Positions 24,163-34,802 of a stretch of 64,000 bases of DNA are shown here, one piece after another (within the stretch, counting starts at the first letter, position 1; every line of letters begins with the position of its first letter). The stretch is from Dillenia suffruticosa (lineage: Eukaryota > Streptophyta > Magnoliopsida > Dilleniales > Dilleniaceae): the NCBI GenBank assembly GCA_033439265.1, contig JAVTVX010000021.1, positions 12,861,001 through 12,925,000 of the forward strand, read 5' to 3'. Below the pieces are notes generated by a model that was given only the letters and a program-made list of their open reading frames with translations, did not search any database and was not told the DNA's origin. Position numbers and translations under genes: made by a program.

Positions 24163-27100
24163 TCAGTATATTCCCTCATCAAAATTTGTGGTTCCTTGTA
24201 CATCACAAGCACGATTCTCACAGTCCAGCTTGCCCCACCTGGGGAATATCACCTTTCCAAGACTGTCAAAAGAAGAATAACCAGCCAGTTAATAGACAAC
24301 AAAGAATTCCAGCTCCACAACATCATATCCTATGACTCAAGTTCATATGCACAACATTATAATTGTCTGAAACGAAACCTGGCTACATTTGCAACTTTAG
24401 GGTTCATAGCTACTAGGTGATTCAATTGTCTGATATCAAGTCATGTGTACATTTGTATACAGGCGATACGGAATTTAACCGTACCTGCCATTGACTACAT
24501 CGTGCACATGACAACGCCTCTGGGAGAACTCAGCTTGGGAATTAGCTTGAACAGGATTTGCACCGAGAAACACGTAATAAAGAACTCAAGATCCATAGAG
24601 TAATTAGTTGTATGTTCCGAAAAATTTAAATCAATCAAGAAAATTTAGTAAAAAAACACAAAAGTACACCACTAAGGCTAACAAACATGCAATGAAGTGG
24701 GAACATTCCCTTTGATCTTGAACTACAAGCAAAATCTCAAGTTCCACAAATGCAAAAGAGATAAATGCTACAAATTCTGTACCTTAGGACTTCCTTGAAG
24801 TGATCCGCACATTCATTGCAAGGGTACATCCTTGATATATTGCCATCTTGTGTGCCAAATAAGGAATGTTAATAAAAGGACAACAGTTGTTCTGGTACCA
24901 CTGTCTTATTTTGCTTTTGATGTAATCTCAGGAGACGAGTGATTCTAATTTTTTAGTAGGGATAAATTTACTCCTACGTAATGTATGCATGCATGTCTGG
25001 AATAAACCTCTGGTAGTCACTCTCCAACTGAGGTTTGGTTGTGAAAAAGGAGTACTAAGCCACTCTCTCCCCCACTGTGGTTAGATAGGTTGGGGGTTTG
25101 GTTGGAGTGGGCAAGGTTATTTGCCAAAACACCTGAGATCCAGGATCCTTGAACTATTGAGAAAATCCAACCCTGGGCAGAGTCTTGCTTATGTTACTCC
25201 AACTCCAACTTTGCATTGAACAGGAACCATATTGGCAAATCTGCAGATATCATTGATATTGGCAAAGACAAGCCACAAAAGCATTCTAATATAGTAGGGG
25301 AAGGAAGGAATATGAGTAACTAGAAAAGGGGGAGAGAGAGAGAGAGAGGGAGAGAGATCTCAACAAAATCAATTCAACTTACTAAATGAATAGCATGAGT
25401 CTGAATAGAAGAACATAAAACAAAAATGAAAATAGAATTAAACTACAATAAAATAGAAATAAACCAATAGCAAAATGCAGGGAAAAAATTTCCAACCTTC
25501 ACAAAATGCCAATTAAGCTAATAATGTGTTCGACATCATTTCTTCCCGGCTGAAAAGACTTGCATGTGGAGAGTAAAAGCACTACTAAGTGGCATCTAGA
25601 TTGGCGTCCTTTCCAAAAGAAGAGGTGAAGTAGGGAACACGCCAAAAAAAAAAAAAATCTAGGACAAGCGCCAAGAGGACAAGTCTCACAAACTCTTATG
25701 GCAACAATTGTGCCTGAGAAAATAGCTAAAGGATATACTACTCGCACTGGAATAACTTGAAAAGTAATAGTCTACATCTGAGATATGATCAATAGTCACC
25801 ACAACAGGGTAATCAACTGAATAAGCACCGGGTTCATCGTGCAAATCAAATGGAAAAGGACGAATAAAAGATGCAAAAAGTACAATTCAGTCTTGTGAGT
25901 GAGGGATGGAAACAATCACATCCTCTTTACCCATGAGACAATTTTCTTCTTTGCAACTTTTATTCACCGTTCCTCCATTTGCTTTGCACAAGACACCGTG
26001 CTTATTTATTTAATACCTGTATTGATTTGAATGTTAATCATGCCTCATGTAGGAAAGCACCTATCTCATAAATGCGTGACATTGGAGAGCGTGAATTGGC
26101 TCATTCGGTGATTTACCGCTTCACCATTTCTCAAGGATGAGACTTCCAACAGGTGCGGCTTTACTCTCTTGAGATGGGTGTTTTCAGTCGGACAGAAACG
26201 ATGCAGAACGCTGAATAACTTAATAAAAAGATCATTAAAATGCTACTTAATATTGTTAAAAGATGACTGAATGGCAAAGTAAGTAAGCTAAACAGCAGAA
26301 TGCCCTATTTGTTGTATTCTTGGTCTTTCTGTTCCTGTAAAGCTTCTGGGAACTATGAATTTAGATAATTAAAGAAATATAGCCAGTCAAACAGGTAAAC
26401 CTTTTGGGTCCGATAAACTGATAATGAAAGTAATCAAAAGTATAATGCAGCATCTTACCAGTTCTTTCACATCTTTCTTTTGCTGCCTAGTTGGCCTGTC
26501 TGGATACTGAAAACATTGAAAGAACACATAAGCAATGTTTTCAATAGAAGTTCAAGGAGAAGATGACTATGGAAGGTGTTAAACAATACGAGTTAGTTGA
26601 TTATTCTGTAATTAGTTAGTATTCTGTTAAATCAAATTTGTTTTGGTTAATTAAAGAGATTAGTTATTTAGATCTTTTTTGTTTCCCATAACTAATCTTA
26701 TCAACTTAAAGAGTATAAATAGGTGATGTAGATACTTTTTTCGAAATATGAATGAAATCTCATAATTTCCCACAGAAGCATTCAAATATTTAATCAAGCT
26801 TCAGAAGACCTGAGCTGCAAGAGTATGCAAAAAAGTCCAAGTCGCCCGTCCAAGGTCTTCTTTGGTCACGGGGTTAGCAGATGCTCCCTGAAGAAAGTGG
26901 TAGAAAAAATCTAATAAGCTTTAAAGACCAAGTGAAAGCATATAAGTACTGGATTAGCATATGATCCTAGAAAACTCCCGCAAATTCTTTAGAAAAATGT
27001 GGATGGAGTGATTGGTGCAAAGCGGCGGTGGAGGGAAGTAATAAGCACATATTTCCAAGGTCAACTGTGAGATCAACCATGATTGGTTGCGTCGAGGGAT

Positions 27101-27469
27101 TGTTCCTTTTGTACAAGAAAGGATTGTCTAGTCATTCACTTGAAGTTTCATAACATCTAGAGTTCAGAAGCATTAGAACAAACCAAAAAAATCATCACAA
27201 GGCACGCCATATGAACTGTATGAAACCCTTCGTTTCTAACCCCAGGCATGGCCTGCCATAAACAGCCTTATTGCCTCTACAGCCACTACAGTTCAAACCC
27301 CTTTGGAGCCAATCCGCCACACGGTATTATGTGTGCTCGTGTAGCATGAATGCTTGTGACTATTGCACATGATCAATGGGTCAGTCCCTTAGAGTTTTGT
27401 GCGTGCTTGCATGGCATCTCTGTTTTTTGGTTATCGGGTATGTCTAAAGTTTCCAACATCAAATATGAA

Positions 27470-27504
<35 letters not shown>

Positions 27505-27830
27505 GGAGAACAGCCCACATGACCCTGCATACATCCAATTATATTATAGTTTTCATTCAGAACTTCATCGAACACTCGCGTGACTCTAAGTCTTAATAGC
27601 AGAAACGCAGGAACACAGATATTGAAAAGCAATTGTAGTCTTGTTGAAAATATCTTTGGGTTGAGTACTTGGTGGGCTCTGTTTTGACGAAGAGGAGAGA
27701 GAAAAGAATGGAACTTCATGTTTAAGTAAAGGTTTGTTGTGGTCTCCAGTGAAGTTGGAGAGATGGGTTTGTACGAATTCACGAAATTTTCGCACGTTTT
27801 GAAGATTACTTGTAACGAAGTTTCAGACAT
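24163..27830 (-). pseudogene. Decayed copy of the FAD-linked sulfhydryl oxidase ERV1 gene
   Basis: Six exon-like blocks on the minus strand match plant ERV1, the mitochondrial intermembrane-space oxidase that partners Mia40. They are 27830 to about 27590, 26887-26810 (TKEDLGRATWTFLHTLAAQ), 26506-26459 (YPDRPTRQQKKDVKEL), 24846-24783 (SRMYPCNECADHFKEVLR, with the CxxC intact), 24562-24485 and 24262-24163 (ending RWGKLDCENRACDVQG). The copy is broken. Exon 1 switches frame between the CEN and VQTHLSNF parts. Exon 4 is 64 nt instead of 65, a one-base loss before SRMYPC. Exon 5 has GG where the acceptor AG should be and reads QRR where the family has QWL. Exon 6 lacks the CERVDA codons, including a conserved Cys. 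The introns survive, so it arose by DNA duplication and is not a retrocopy. Confidence 0.88.
26577..26774 (+). mobile_element. Solo LTR, probably Ty1/copia type
   Basis: This 198-bp unit starts TGTTAAAC and ends CCCACA. It has a TATA-like TATAAATAGG in its right half and is flanked by GAAGG and GAAGC, a probable 5-bp target-site duplication with one difference. It lies between exons 2 and 3 of the ERV1-like pseudogene. No internal region or second LTR is present. The short length would also suit a TRIM or SMART element. This is an old, non-coding fossil. Confidence 0.6.
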
Positions 27831-29114
27831 TGAGGCAGAGGTTTACAATTCTTGGTCAAAGAACTGCTGTCTTCTGAATAACAGAAATATTTAAGCATAT
27901 GAATCATTTACTGCGATAACGCGCAGTCATGTCTCCCCCCCCCCCTAAAACATCTGGTTTTCTCAATTTCTCTTGATTTCACTTTTCTGGGCTTTTCTTA
28001 ATTTTTATCTATTATATTATATTATATTTATAATATTTTTCAAAAATAAAACAATGATAAAAAAATATTTAAATTATTATTATAATATTTTTAGTTTGAA
28101 ATATTAATATAATTTCAATTAAGTCTAATTTCAATTTTAAAAAAAAAATAGAATTTTATGGTAAAATGCAATTTTTCTTCTTTCGGTAGAATTTGGAAAT
28201 GGGAGTTCGTGTCTTAAATAGGGCTATGAATGGCTCTTGTTAGGTCGTATTCATGCTATGTGAATATACATATTAACCAAATAAATTTTTTTTTTTTTTT
28301 TACATTTTTACTTTGCAAAAAAAATGAAAGTATTATAATAACTGTTATCACGCCGGCAACAAATATAAGATAAGATTGAATAGTCTAGGGCAACTCTTAA
28401 TCCATCCAACATCGCATACAATATGCAAATTTAATTTCATTAAATTTAAATTAATCCTATTCAATTTGATTCGGCGTTCTACCCCAATGAGAATATCTTA
28501 CAATGATTTTTAACTTTTATCTTAATTATATTTTTATACTATAAATTTGTGTTTAATAGAAATTTTTTCTATTAGATATTTTGTTCTAAATAGTAATAAA
28601 TGTATCCATACCCCAAGTGTAACATATCATAAAATTTGTGAAAAATTTTAAATTCAAAAATTGTCGTAGAATATTCGAAAGAATTTAACCGTAAAAACTA
28701 CTCTCCTTTTTTCTTTCTTTTTAAGTCACTTAGCATACCATCTTGTGATCACAAGATAAAGTGATTTTAATAAAATTTACTAATCATGTATTACCAAATA
28801 CGATTTGTTCTAATAAATAGGTAATCTTTCTTATATTATTATAATAATTTACAAATTAATAGTGAAATAGGACTTACCCTATAAATAGATAAAAAAAACT
28901 TATTGCTATTTTAATTCTAACTTTGTAAATTAAATTAATTTATATTCTTAAATAAATTTTAAATTTTTCATTAAAAAGGTTTGATTCATCGTAATATTAA
29001 ATAATTAAAGAAAGTGATATTAACATGGCATCCTTATAATTGAAAATTAGTTTATGAGTTAATTGAAAAGATGATTAATTAAGTTTTTAGTTTTATAATT
29101 AAGATTTGTTTAAA

Positions 29115-29197
<83 letters not shown>

Positions 29198-29724
29198 TAA
29201 TTTTCTTTTATGAAGGGTAATAACTTCAGACCTGTCTGGTCAATAAGGCAAGCGGTTATCTTCAACTTCATTACTTGATCAAAGGGCAAGTGGCTTAGTG
29301 GCTGACTTTGATTGCCAAAATGCCGATATTTTAGGAACCTTTGAAAAGCTCACGCTCTTAGAAACTGCGCGATTGACAACATCTTATTTGTCTTCATCTT
29401 CAGATTCCGGGTATGCCACTCTCTACCCAACAAAAGTGGAGAAATCCAAATTCTTTTATCATTATCTTCAAAAAGTCAAGAATCATATTTTTCCATAAAT
29501 TAGAGAGACAGAGAGGCAGAGATTTGTAGAATTGTCAAAACTGAGATTTCACATTCCAACAGCATTTCATCCGAGCTAATTACGTCGTACAAAATTTCAG
29601 GATAAACCCTGTTCAGACATCCTTCTAAGCAGGTATTTTTCTTCATGCAAATCTGCGAACCACTCTTTTTCGGTCTATTGGTCTGATGAATTTGGCCTGA
29701 AATTGCATCTTAGATAAGGTCTTT
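27831..29724. other. AT-rich spacer upstream of the transporter gene
   Basis: The first part would be the former promoter of the ERV1-like pseudogene, which lies head-to-head with the transporter. The rest is strongly AT-rich with a long (ATT)n tract. The untranslated leader of the transporter probably begins near 29.5 kb. No gene is supported. Confidence 0.5.
29116..29192. repeat. (ATT)n trinucleotide microsatellite, about 25 units
   Basis: A perfect ATT repeat of about 77 bp lies upstream of the polyamine transporter gene. It is likely length-polymorphic. Confidence 0.97.
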
Positions 29725-29985
29725 TTTTCCTTCAATCCCAATCATAGCCCACCTCTTTATTTCGTCAAATCTACACATTTGTTGAAACAAATTTTGCTAG
29801 CCTTGCCTCCCTCTCTCTATTCACTGATTTGCAGTTGATGGTTCCGGTGAATTTTGCTCGAAAGATTGCATATCTATAGGGTTTCTCTCGATTCCAACCA
29901 TAACCCAGTTCGTTGTTTCTTCAAATCAACATATTTGTTGAGCAAATTTGCCTGATCTTAGCCCGCCTCTCTCTCTCAGTTGATG
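29725..29985 (+). promoter_or_regulatory. Duplicated leader segment with a 13-codon uORF before the transporter start
   Basis: Two related segments of about 115 bp follow each other. Both run from TTC(A/G)AT(C/T)CCAA-type sequence through CATATTTGTTGA-type sequence to a CT-rich tract, and both end CAGTTGATGG. The second copy supplies the real start codon at 29983. The first supplies an upstream ATG at 29838 that opens a 13-codon reading frame closed by TAG at 29877-29879. If both are in the mRNA, the uORF should reduce translation of the transporter. The AG before TTGATGG could also serve as a splice acceptor. Confidence 0.6.
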
Positions 29986-32021
29986 GGTGAGGAGGAGGGA
30001 ATAGTTGGTGCTTCCAAAAGCAATGATGTGAAATCGAACCCTAAATTAACCCTTTTACCTCTAATAGCTTTAATTTTCTATGAAGTTTCCGGGGGTCCTT
30101 TTGGTGTTGAAGATTCAGTTAGGGCTGGAGGAGGTCCCTTACTAGCATTATTAGGTTTCTTGATTTTTCCCATTTTCTGGAGCATCCCTGAAGCCCTAAT
30201 TACAGCTGAACTTGCAACAAGTTTCCCTGAAAATGGAGGGTATGTGCTCTGGATTCAATCAGCTTTTGGACCTTTCTGGGGTTTTCAAGAAGGGTTTTGG
30301 AAATGGTTTAGTGGTGTTATGGATAATGCTTTGTATCCTGTGTTGTTTCTTGACTACTTAAAACATACATTTCCAATATTTAACCTAATGGTTGCGCGAA
30401 TTCCTGCTCTCATAGGCCTTACCTTTTCTCTCACATACTTGAATTATAGAGGCCTAAATATTGTTGGATTAACTGCAGTGTCACTTGCAGTTTTTTCCCT
30501 ATCGCCTTTTCTAGTTATGGCTGTTCTTTCTATTCCCAAAATAAAGCCTAGACGATGGTTAATTGTGGATTTTAACAAGGTGAATTGGAGAGGGTACTTC
30601 AATAGCATGTTTTGGAATTTGAATTATTGGGACAAGGCAAGTACTCTTGCAGGGGAGGTTGAGGACCCTAGTAGGATATTTCCTAAGGCACTTCTTGGGG
30701 CTGTCACTTTGGTGGTTAGTTCATATTTCATTCCCCTTCTCGCGGGTACTGGAGCTTTGAGTTCCGCATCTAGTGAGTGGACTGATGGGTATTTTGCAGA
30801 GGTTGGTATGTTGATTGGAGGGTTGTGGCTGAAATGGTGGATTCAAGCTGCAGCTGCGATGTCTAATTTGGGGTTGTTTGAAGCTGAAATGAGTGGCGAT
30901 GCCTTCCAGCTTCTTGGGATGAGCGAGATGGGAATGCTTCCTTCAATTTTTGCCTCAAGGTTAGTGATTTTACTTGGATTTTCTTCCTTGAAGTTGATCT
31001 ATTTTTGCTAAGTTCAAGTCATTGATCATTATCCTAAAAGCTAATTCAATTGCTAACTTTCCCTGCGGCAAGAAACATTAAACTTATCGAGTATAAGGAA
31101 AATAGTTTTAAGATGTATTATTACATCGATTTAATTGTTGGCATAAAAGATTGCAGAAAAAAATAACATCTTGAATGTAACTCTTATATACTACCGAAAG
31201 CTTAAGGGGAAGTGTAATATACTATGGAGTCATCCGTCGCTAAGTAACTAGGTTGCTAAATAAGGATTCTGTCAAGTTGATTTCAAGAGTAAAAAGTGGA
31301 ATCAGGTTGGTAATCTACACATATTCCAACTAGGATTGGCTATGCAATTGGAAGAACATATAGGTAGGATCAAAATTTTAACAACTATATAGTGTGGGTA
31401 TGTAATTCTTTTCGGAATGCGCGCATTTGTGGTTTGAGGACTGAGTGATCTTTTTCATTTTCATTTCATCCTTGTAGATCCAAGTATGGAACACCCACAA
31501 TCAGCATACTGTTCTCTGCAACTGGAGTCATTTTCTTGTCATGGATGAGTTTCCAAGAGATCATTGAATTTCTTAATTTTCTATACGCGCTAGGAATGCT
31601 TCTTGAGTTTGCAGCATTTATAAGATTGAGGATCAAGAAGCCAGATCTTCACAGACCTTACAGAGTTCCATTTGGAACACTTGGTGTGACGATGCTTTGT
31701 ATTCCTCCAGCTATTTTACTTGTTCTTGTCATGTGCTTGGCTTCTCTGAGGACATTTCTAGTGAGCGGTATTGTGATGGCTGTGGGATTTGTCTTGTATC
31801 CTACTATTATTTATGTGAAGGAGAGAAACTGGTGTGAGTTTGATTCAGAACAACCATTCATGCCTTCTGGTAAAGACATAGAAGGCCATCCGGTTCTGTC
31901 ACAACAGCATGAAGAAAATATAGATGAGGCCTCACTTGGCCTTCTCTCAGATTTGGAATCTTCTAAAACACAGCATGGATATACTGAGATTTTGTTGGAA
32001 GGAGCTTCAAAATTGGATTAA
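29983..32021 (+). CDS. Polyamine uptake transporter (PUT/LAT family, APC superfamily)
   Basis: Two exons, 29983-30959 and 31478-32021, join in phase 2 and encode 506 residues. The N-terminal region carries the family core YEVSGGPFGVEDSVRAGGG in TM1. It is followed by ELATSFPENGGYVLW and about twelve hydrophobic segments. KKPDLHRPYRVPFGTLG precedes the last helices, and the tail is acidic and hydrophilic. Length and motifs fit Arabidopsis PUT1-5 (RMV1/LAT1 group), which are proton-coupled importers of polyamines and paraquat at the plasma membrane or endomembranes. Both exons are open, with good GT-AG borders and no sign of damage. The upstream leader is duplicated and carries a uORF. Confidence 0.95.
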
Positions 32022-33139
32022 AATGGCCTTCAATCATATGTAAGGGGGTCTTCAGATACAGTATAAGTTCCATTGTAAGATTGTTGTTTGTTGGTGATGC
32101 ATAAGAAAAGGAGCAAAATTACATTTATATATCAAATACCTCAGAAGTGTGTCCTTATATGTTGGTCTTGTTTAAATCTTATGCAGTTAGTTTTGTACCC
32201 AAGGTTTTCCATCTTCTGCATTCTAGGAATGTGATTTGCCTATGATTGAGGTTGGCGAGATGTAAGGTACTAATTGGAGACGGGGAATTTAGTTCTGTGA
32301 TTTTTCCTCTATTTCCCCAATCCCAGAACTGTAGACTACTTGATGAGTGCTTATTTTCCCCCTTCCCAGACTGACTTGAATTTTAGGAAGATCCGGCTTT
32401 TCCTGCATCTTAGCAAGTGCCTTTACCATCCCTTTGTCTCAGTATCGTGTTACTTTCTTATTTTCCTTTTTTTCCCAATGGTAGCTCGCTCTTGTTATTG
32501 AGGCTTCTTGGAGAGGGGATGGTAAGCTGGAGTAAGGGGGTAAGTCCCATAAGGAGAAGTGTCCCAACGTTGGGATGATACTTTCTGACTAGATAACCGA
32601 ACATGCCTCCTCAACTGGAGTCTACGTTTGTGTTATGGGAGTGAACCGCAGAATGCTTTCTAGTGAACTGTATGCGAATGAGTTATCCAGCAAGGAATGC
32701 CTTTTGTTTTAGTGGTTGATTCTACCGCGTATGATGGATCATACAAGTACCTAAGTTTGTTCAGATCATATCTGCATGGTCATTTAGGTCCCTCATGACT
32801 ATTACAAAAGAAAAGTTTATTACATGTACCCTTTATAAAACTTGTAAAACTTACAGAAGGAAAGAATAGAGAAGAGAAAATGGCAAATCTGGAGTGAGAC
32901 CTTAAAAACACTTTCTGCTGCTGCTACTGCTCTTGTTCTATCAGAGATTGTTTGGAGAGTCTGTAGTGGTGTTATTCAAGTGCTTTTGCCGGAAAAGAGG
33001 GAGTTTGTGCCCGTTAGAGAAGCTGATTTTTTTTTCTTCATTCTACTCTTTGTGATGGATTATCTATTCCTATGCAGTTTCCTAGTTGCTTTCTACAGGT
33101 TTTTTGTAAAAACAAAGTTTGTATTTTTTTTCCCTTTGT

Positions 33140-33188
<49 letters not shown>

Positions 33189-33208
33189 AAGATTCTAATA
33201 AAAAAAAA
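32022..33208. other. 3' flank of the transporter gene
   Basis: This contains the transporter 3' UTR and a spacer of ordinary composition. A (GA)n tract of about 20 units lies at 33144-33183. No gene is supported. Confidence 0.5.
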
Positions 33209-33451
33209 TTAACAATGTCACTAAAACTAAATAGTAAAAAATCTTATAAAAAATGTTAACTAAAACTAATATCAGAAAAAGATCACTTTGTCTCCTATGA
33301 TCTGACCCAAAATTGTTTTACCTAACTCAAAACTCATGAAAAAAAACAAGGCCCTTATTCAAACCTGCTAAAGGTCTCTGAGTTTTGTGAGAAGAGAGAG
33401 TAAAGATGGTGATGGTGGCGTAAAACTTTATATTTTATTTATCTTTTGTTG

Positions 33452-33498
<47 letters not shown>

Positions 33499-33863
33499 CT
33501 TGTTAGTTTATTATTTTAATAATATTTGAATATCTAAATGGAATTGTTATTCTGCACTGCAAAATGATTTATTTATTTATTTATTTATTTTTCCCTTACC
33601 CAGCTATGTTTTTGCATGAGAAGTTGGTAATCTCAAACATGGCCTTAGCATAAACACATGACATTGAGAAGCGCAAAAAAAAATAAAAATAAAAATAAAA
33701 ACTTGCACAACACAATCACGAAAACGAGCGAGAATCAAAATCAACCGAAGCCAAAAATAGTTTTTGGAGGACACAATCAAAAATACACTCCAGAAACTCG
33801 AAAATCAACCTCGTTTTTTCTCTCTCTCTCTCTCGATCAGGTACTCTCTCTCTCTCTCTCTCG
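33209..33863 (+). repeat. Detached copy (A) of the ADA1-like promoter and leader
   Basis: This segment aligns over its whole length with 43441-44231, about 10.3 kb away in the same orientation. Shared landmarks in order are AACTAAATAGTAAAAAATCTTAT, AAAAAGATCACTT, a (TA)n microsatellite (33457-33496 here, 43700-43732 there), CATGGCCTT, AAATAGTTTTTGGAGG, CCAGAAACTCGAAAA and a CT-rich leader. It ends with a CGATCAG^GTACT splice donor at 33841. The other copy sits directly before the ADA1-like gene, so this is probably the duplicate. The two differ by many substitutions and indels. Confidence 0.85.
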
Positions 33864-34451
33864 TACATAGAAAGAGTGACACCCGTACCTTATCGCGACA
33901 ATGGTGCATTTGTAGATCTAATCAAAGCATGAAGCAGCTTGCACTTGCGACATGGAAAGCGGGCCTCAAGAATTTGGGCCAGAGATTTGGATTGTGAGCC
34001 TAAAAGGTACTCAGGCTTGTTTAGGGACCGTACTGGGGTCTGTCTGACCCACGGGTCTAAAATGGGCTGGGTTTTTCCTTGGAGTCGGGAGGACATGTTG
34101 GGGTTTGTCTTGGATAACGACGCAAGGCAGGGAAAAATTTTCTTCTAGGAGCTTCTCCCCACCGCAATTACCCTCTGAGAGAGAGAGAGACAGAGGGAGA
34201 GAGAGAGAGAGAGACAGAGAGAGAGAGCCTTTAAATGGGGGATGAAATTCGGTGGATGGAGTATTGAAAGAAATTGAGGGAACAAGTAAATGCTATTTAC
34301 TATTTAACTTGGAAGTAAAACCCTAATTCTATGATCTTCTTCATAGATAAAAATTGATTCTCTGTGTGCTATGCTACCTCCACCGGGGTTTTTGAGATTT
34401 TAATATCTCAACAGTTCTCTTTCTGAAACATTGCCTTTACTCCGAGAAGCC
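33864..34451. other. Unassigned stretch between the promoter copy and a possible exon
   Basis: The stretch is of moderate GC with several GA-rich runs at 34178-34228. It includes a phrase with GTCTGACCCACGGGTCTAAAA character that resembles decayed repeat DNA. No coding region with family motifs is seen. Confidence 0.3.
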
Positions 34452-34679
34452 ATGGGAGATGCCGCAGGATCTGCCACGCTCGACATTGGAGGCCATGAGA
34501 ATCCATTCTCGTCTTCTCCTTCATCGTTCTCTGAAGACGAAGCAGCCAAACTCGAATCCTCAACCTCATTGAATGGAGGCGGATTCGAGATCAAGTTATT
34601 CGATCATGGGGAGGTCCGTCGTACTCGACAGCTATGGAGTGATCGAGATGATTTTCATCAAGAAGTGGAGCTCCGGCAG
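34452..34679 (+). CDS. Possible first exon of an unrecognised or broken gene
   Basis: An open frame of 76 codons starts at a good ATG context (GCCATGG) and ends at a consensus donor CAG^GTAACA at 34680. It encodes a Ser/Glu-rich polar peptide (MGDAAGSATLDIGGHENPF, then SSFSEDEAAKLESSTSLNGG). No domain is recognised and no second exon could be found, because the minisatellite begins 120 bp later. The minus strand is also open, so strand is uncertain. It may be transcribed from the duplicated promoter at 33.2-33.9 kb, or may be a gene truncated by the minisatellite. Confidence 0.25.
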
Positions 34680-34802
34680 GTAACATTGGTCTCAAAACTT
34701 CTTCACAAGACTTATTCTCCTCCTCTGCATCAGAACACATGGCGTCGATTTTGATAGAGTGAATATTAGGGTTTTGCTGCTGACTAGACCTTTTGAAAAG
34801 TG

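Noticed and set aside
24051-24420. Two plus-strand ORFs over the ERV1-like region
   Set aside because: They are antisense to the last exon block of the ERV1-like pseudogene, which matches the family on the minus strand.
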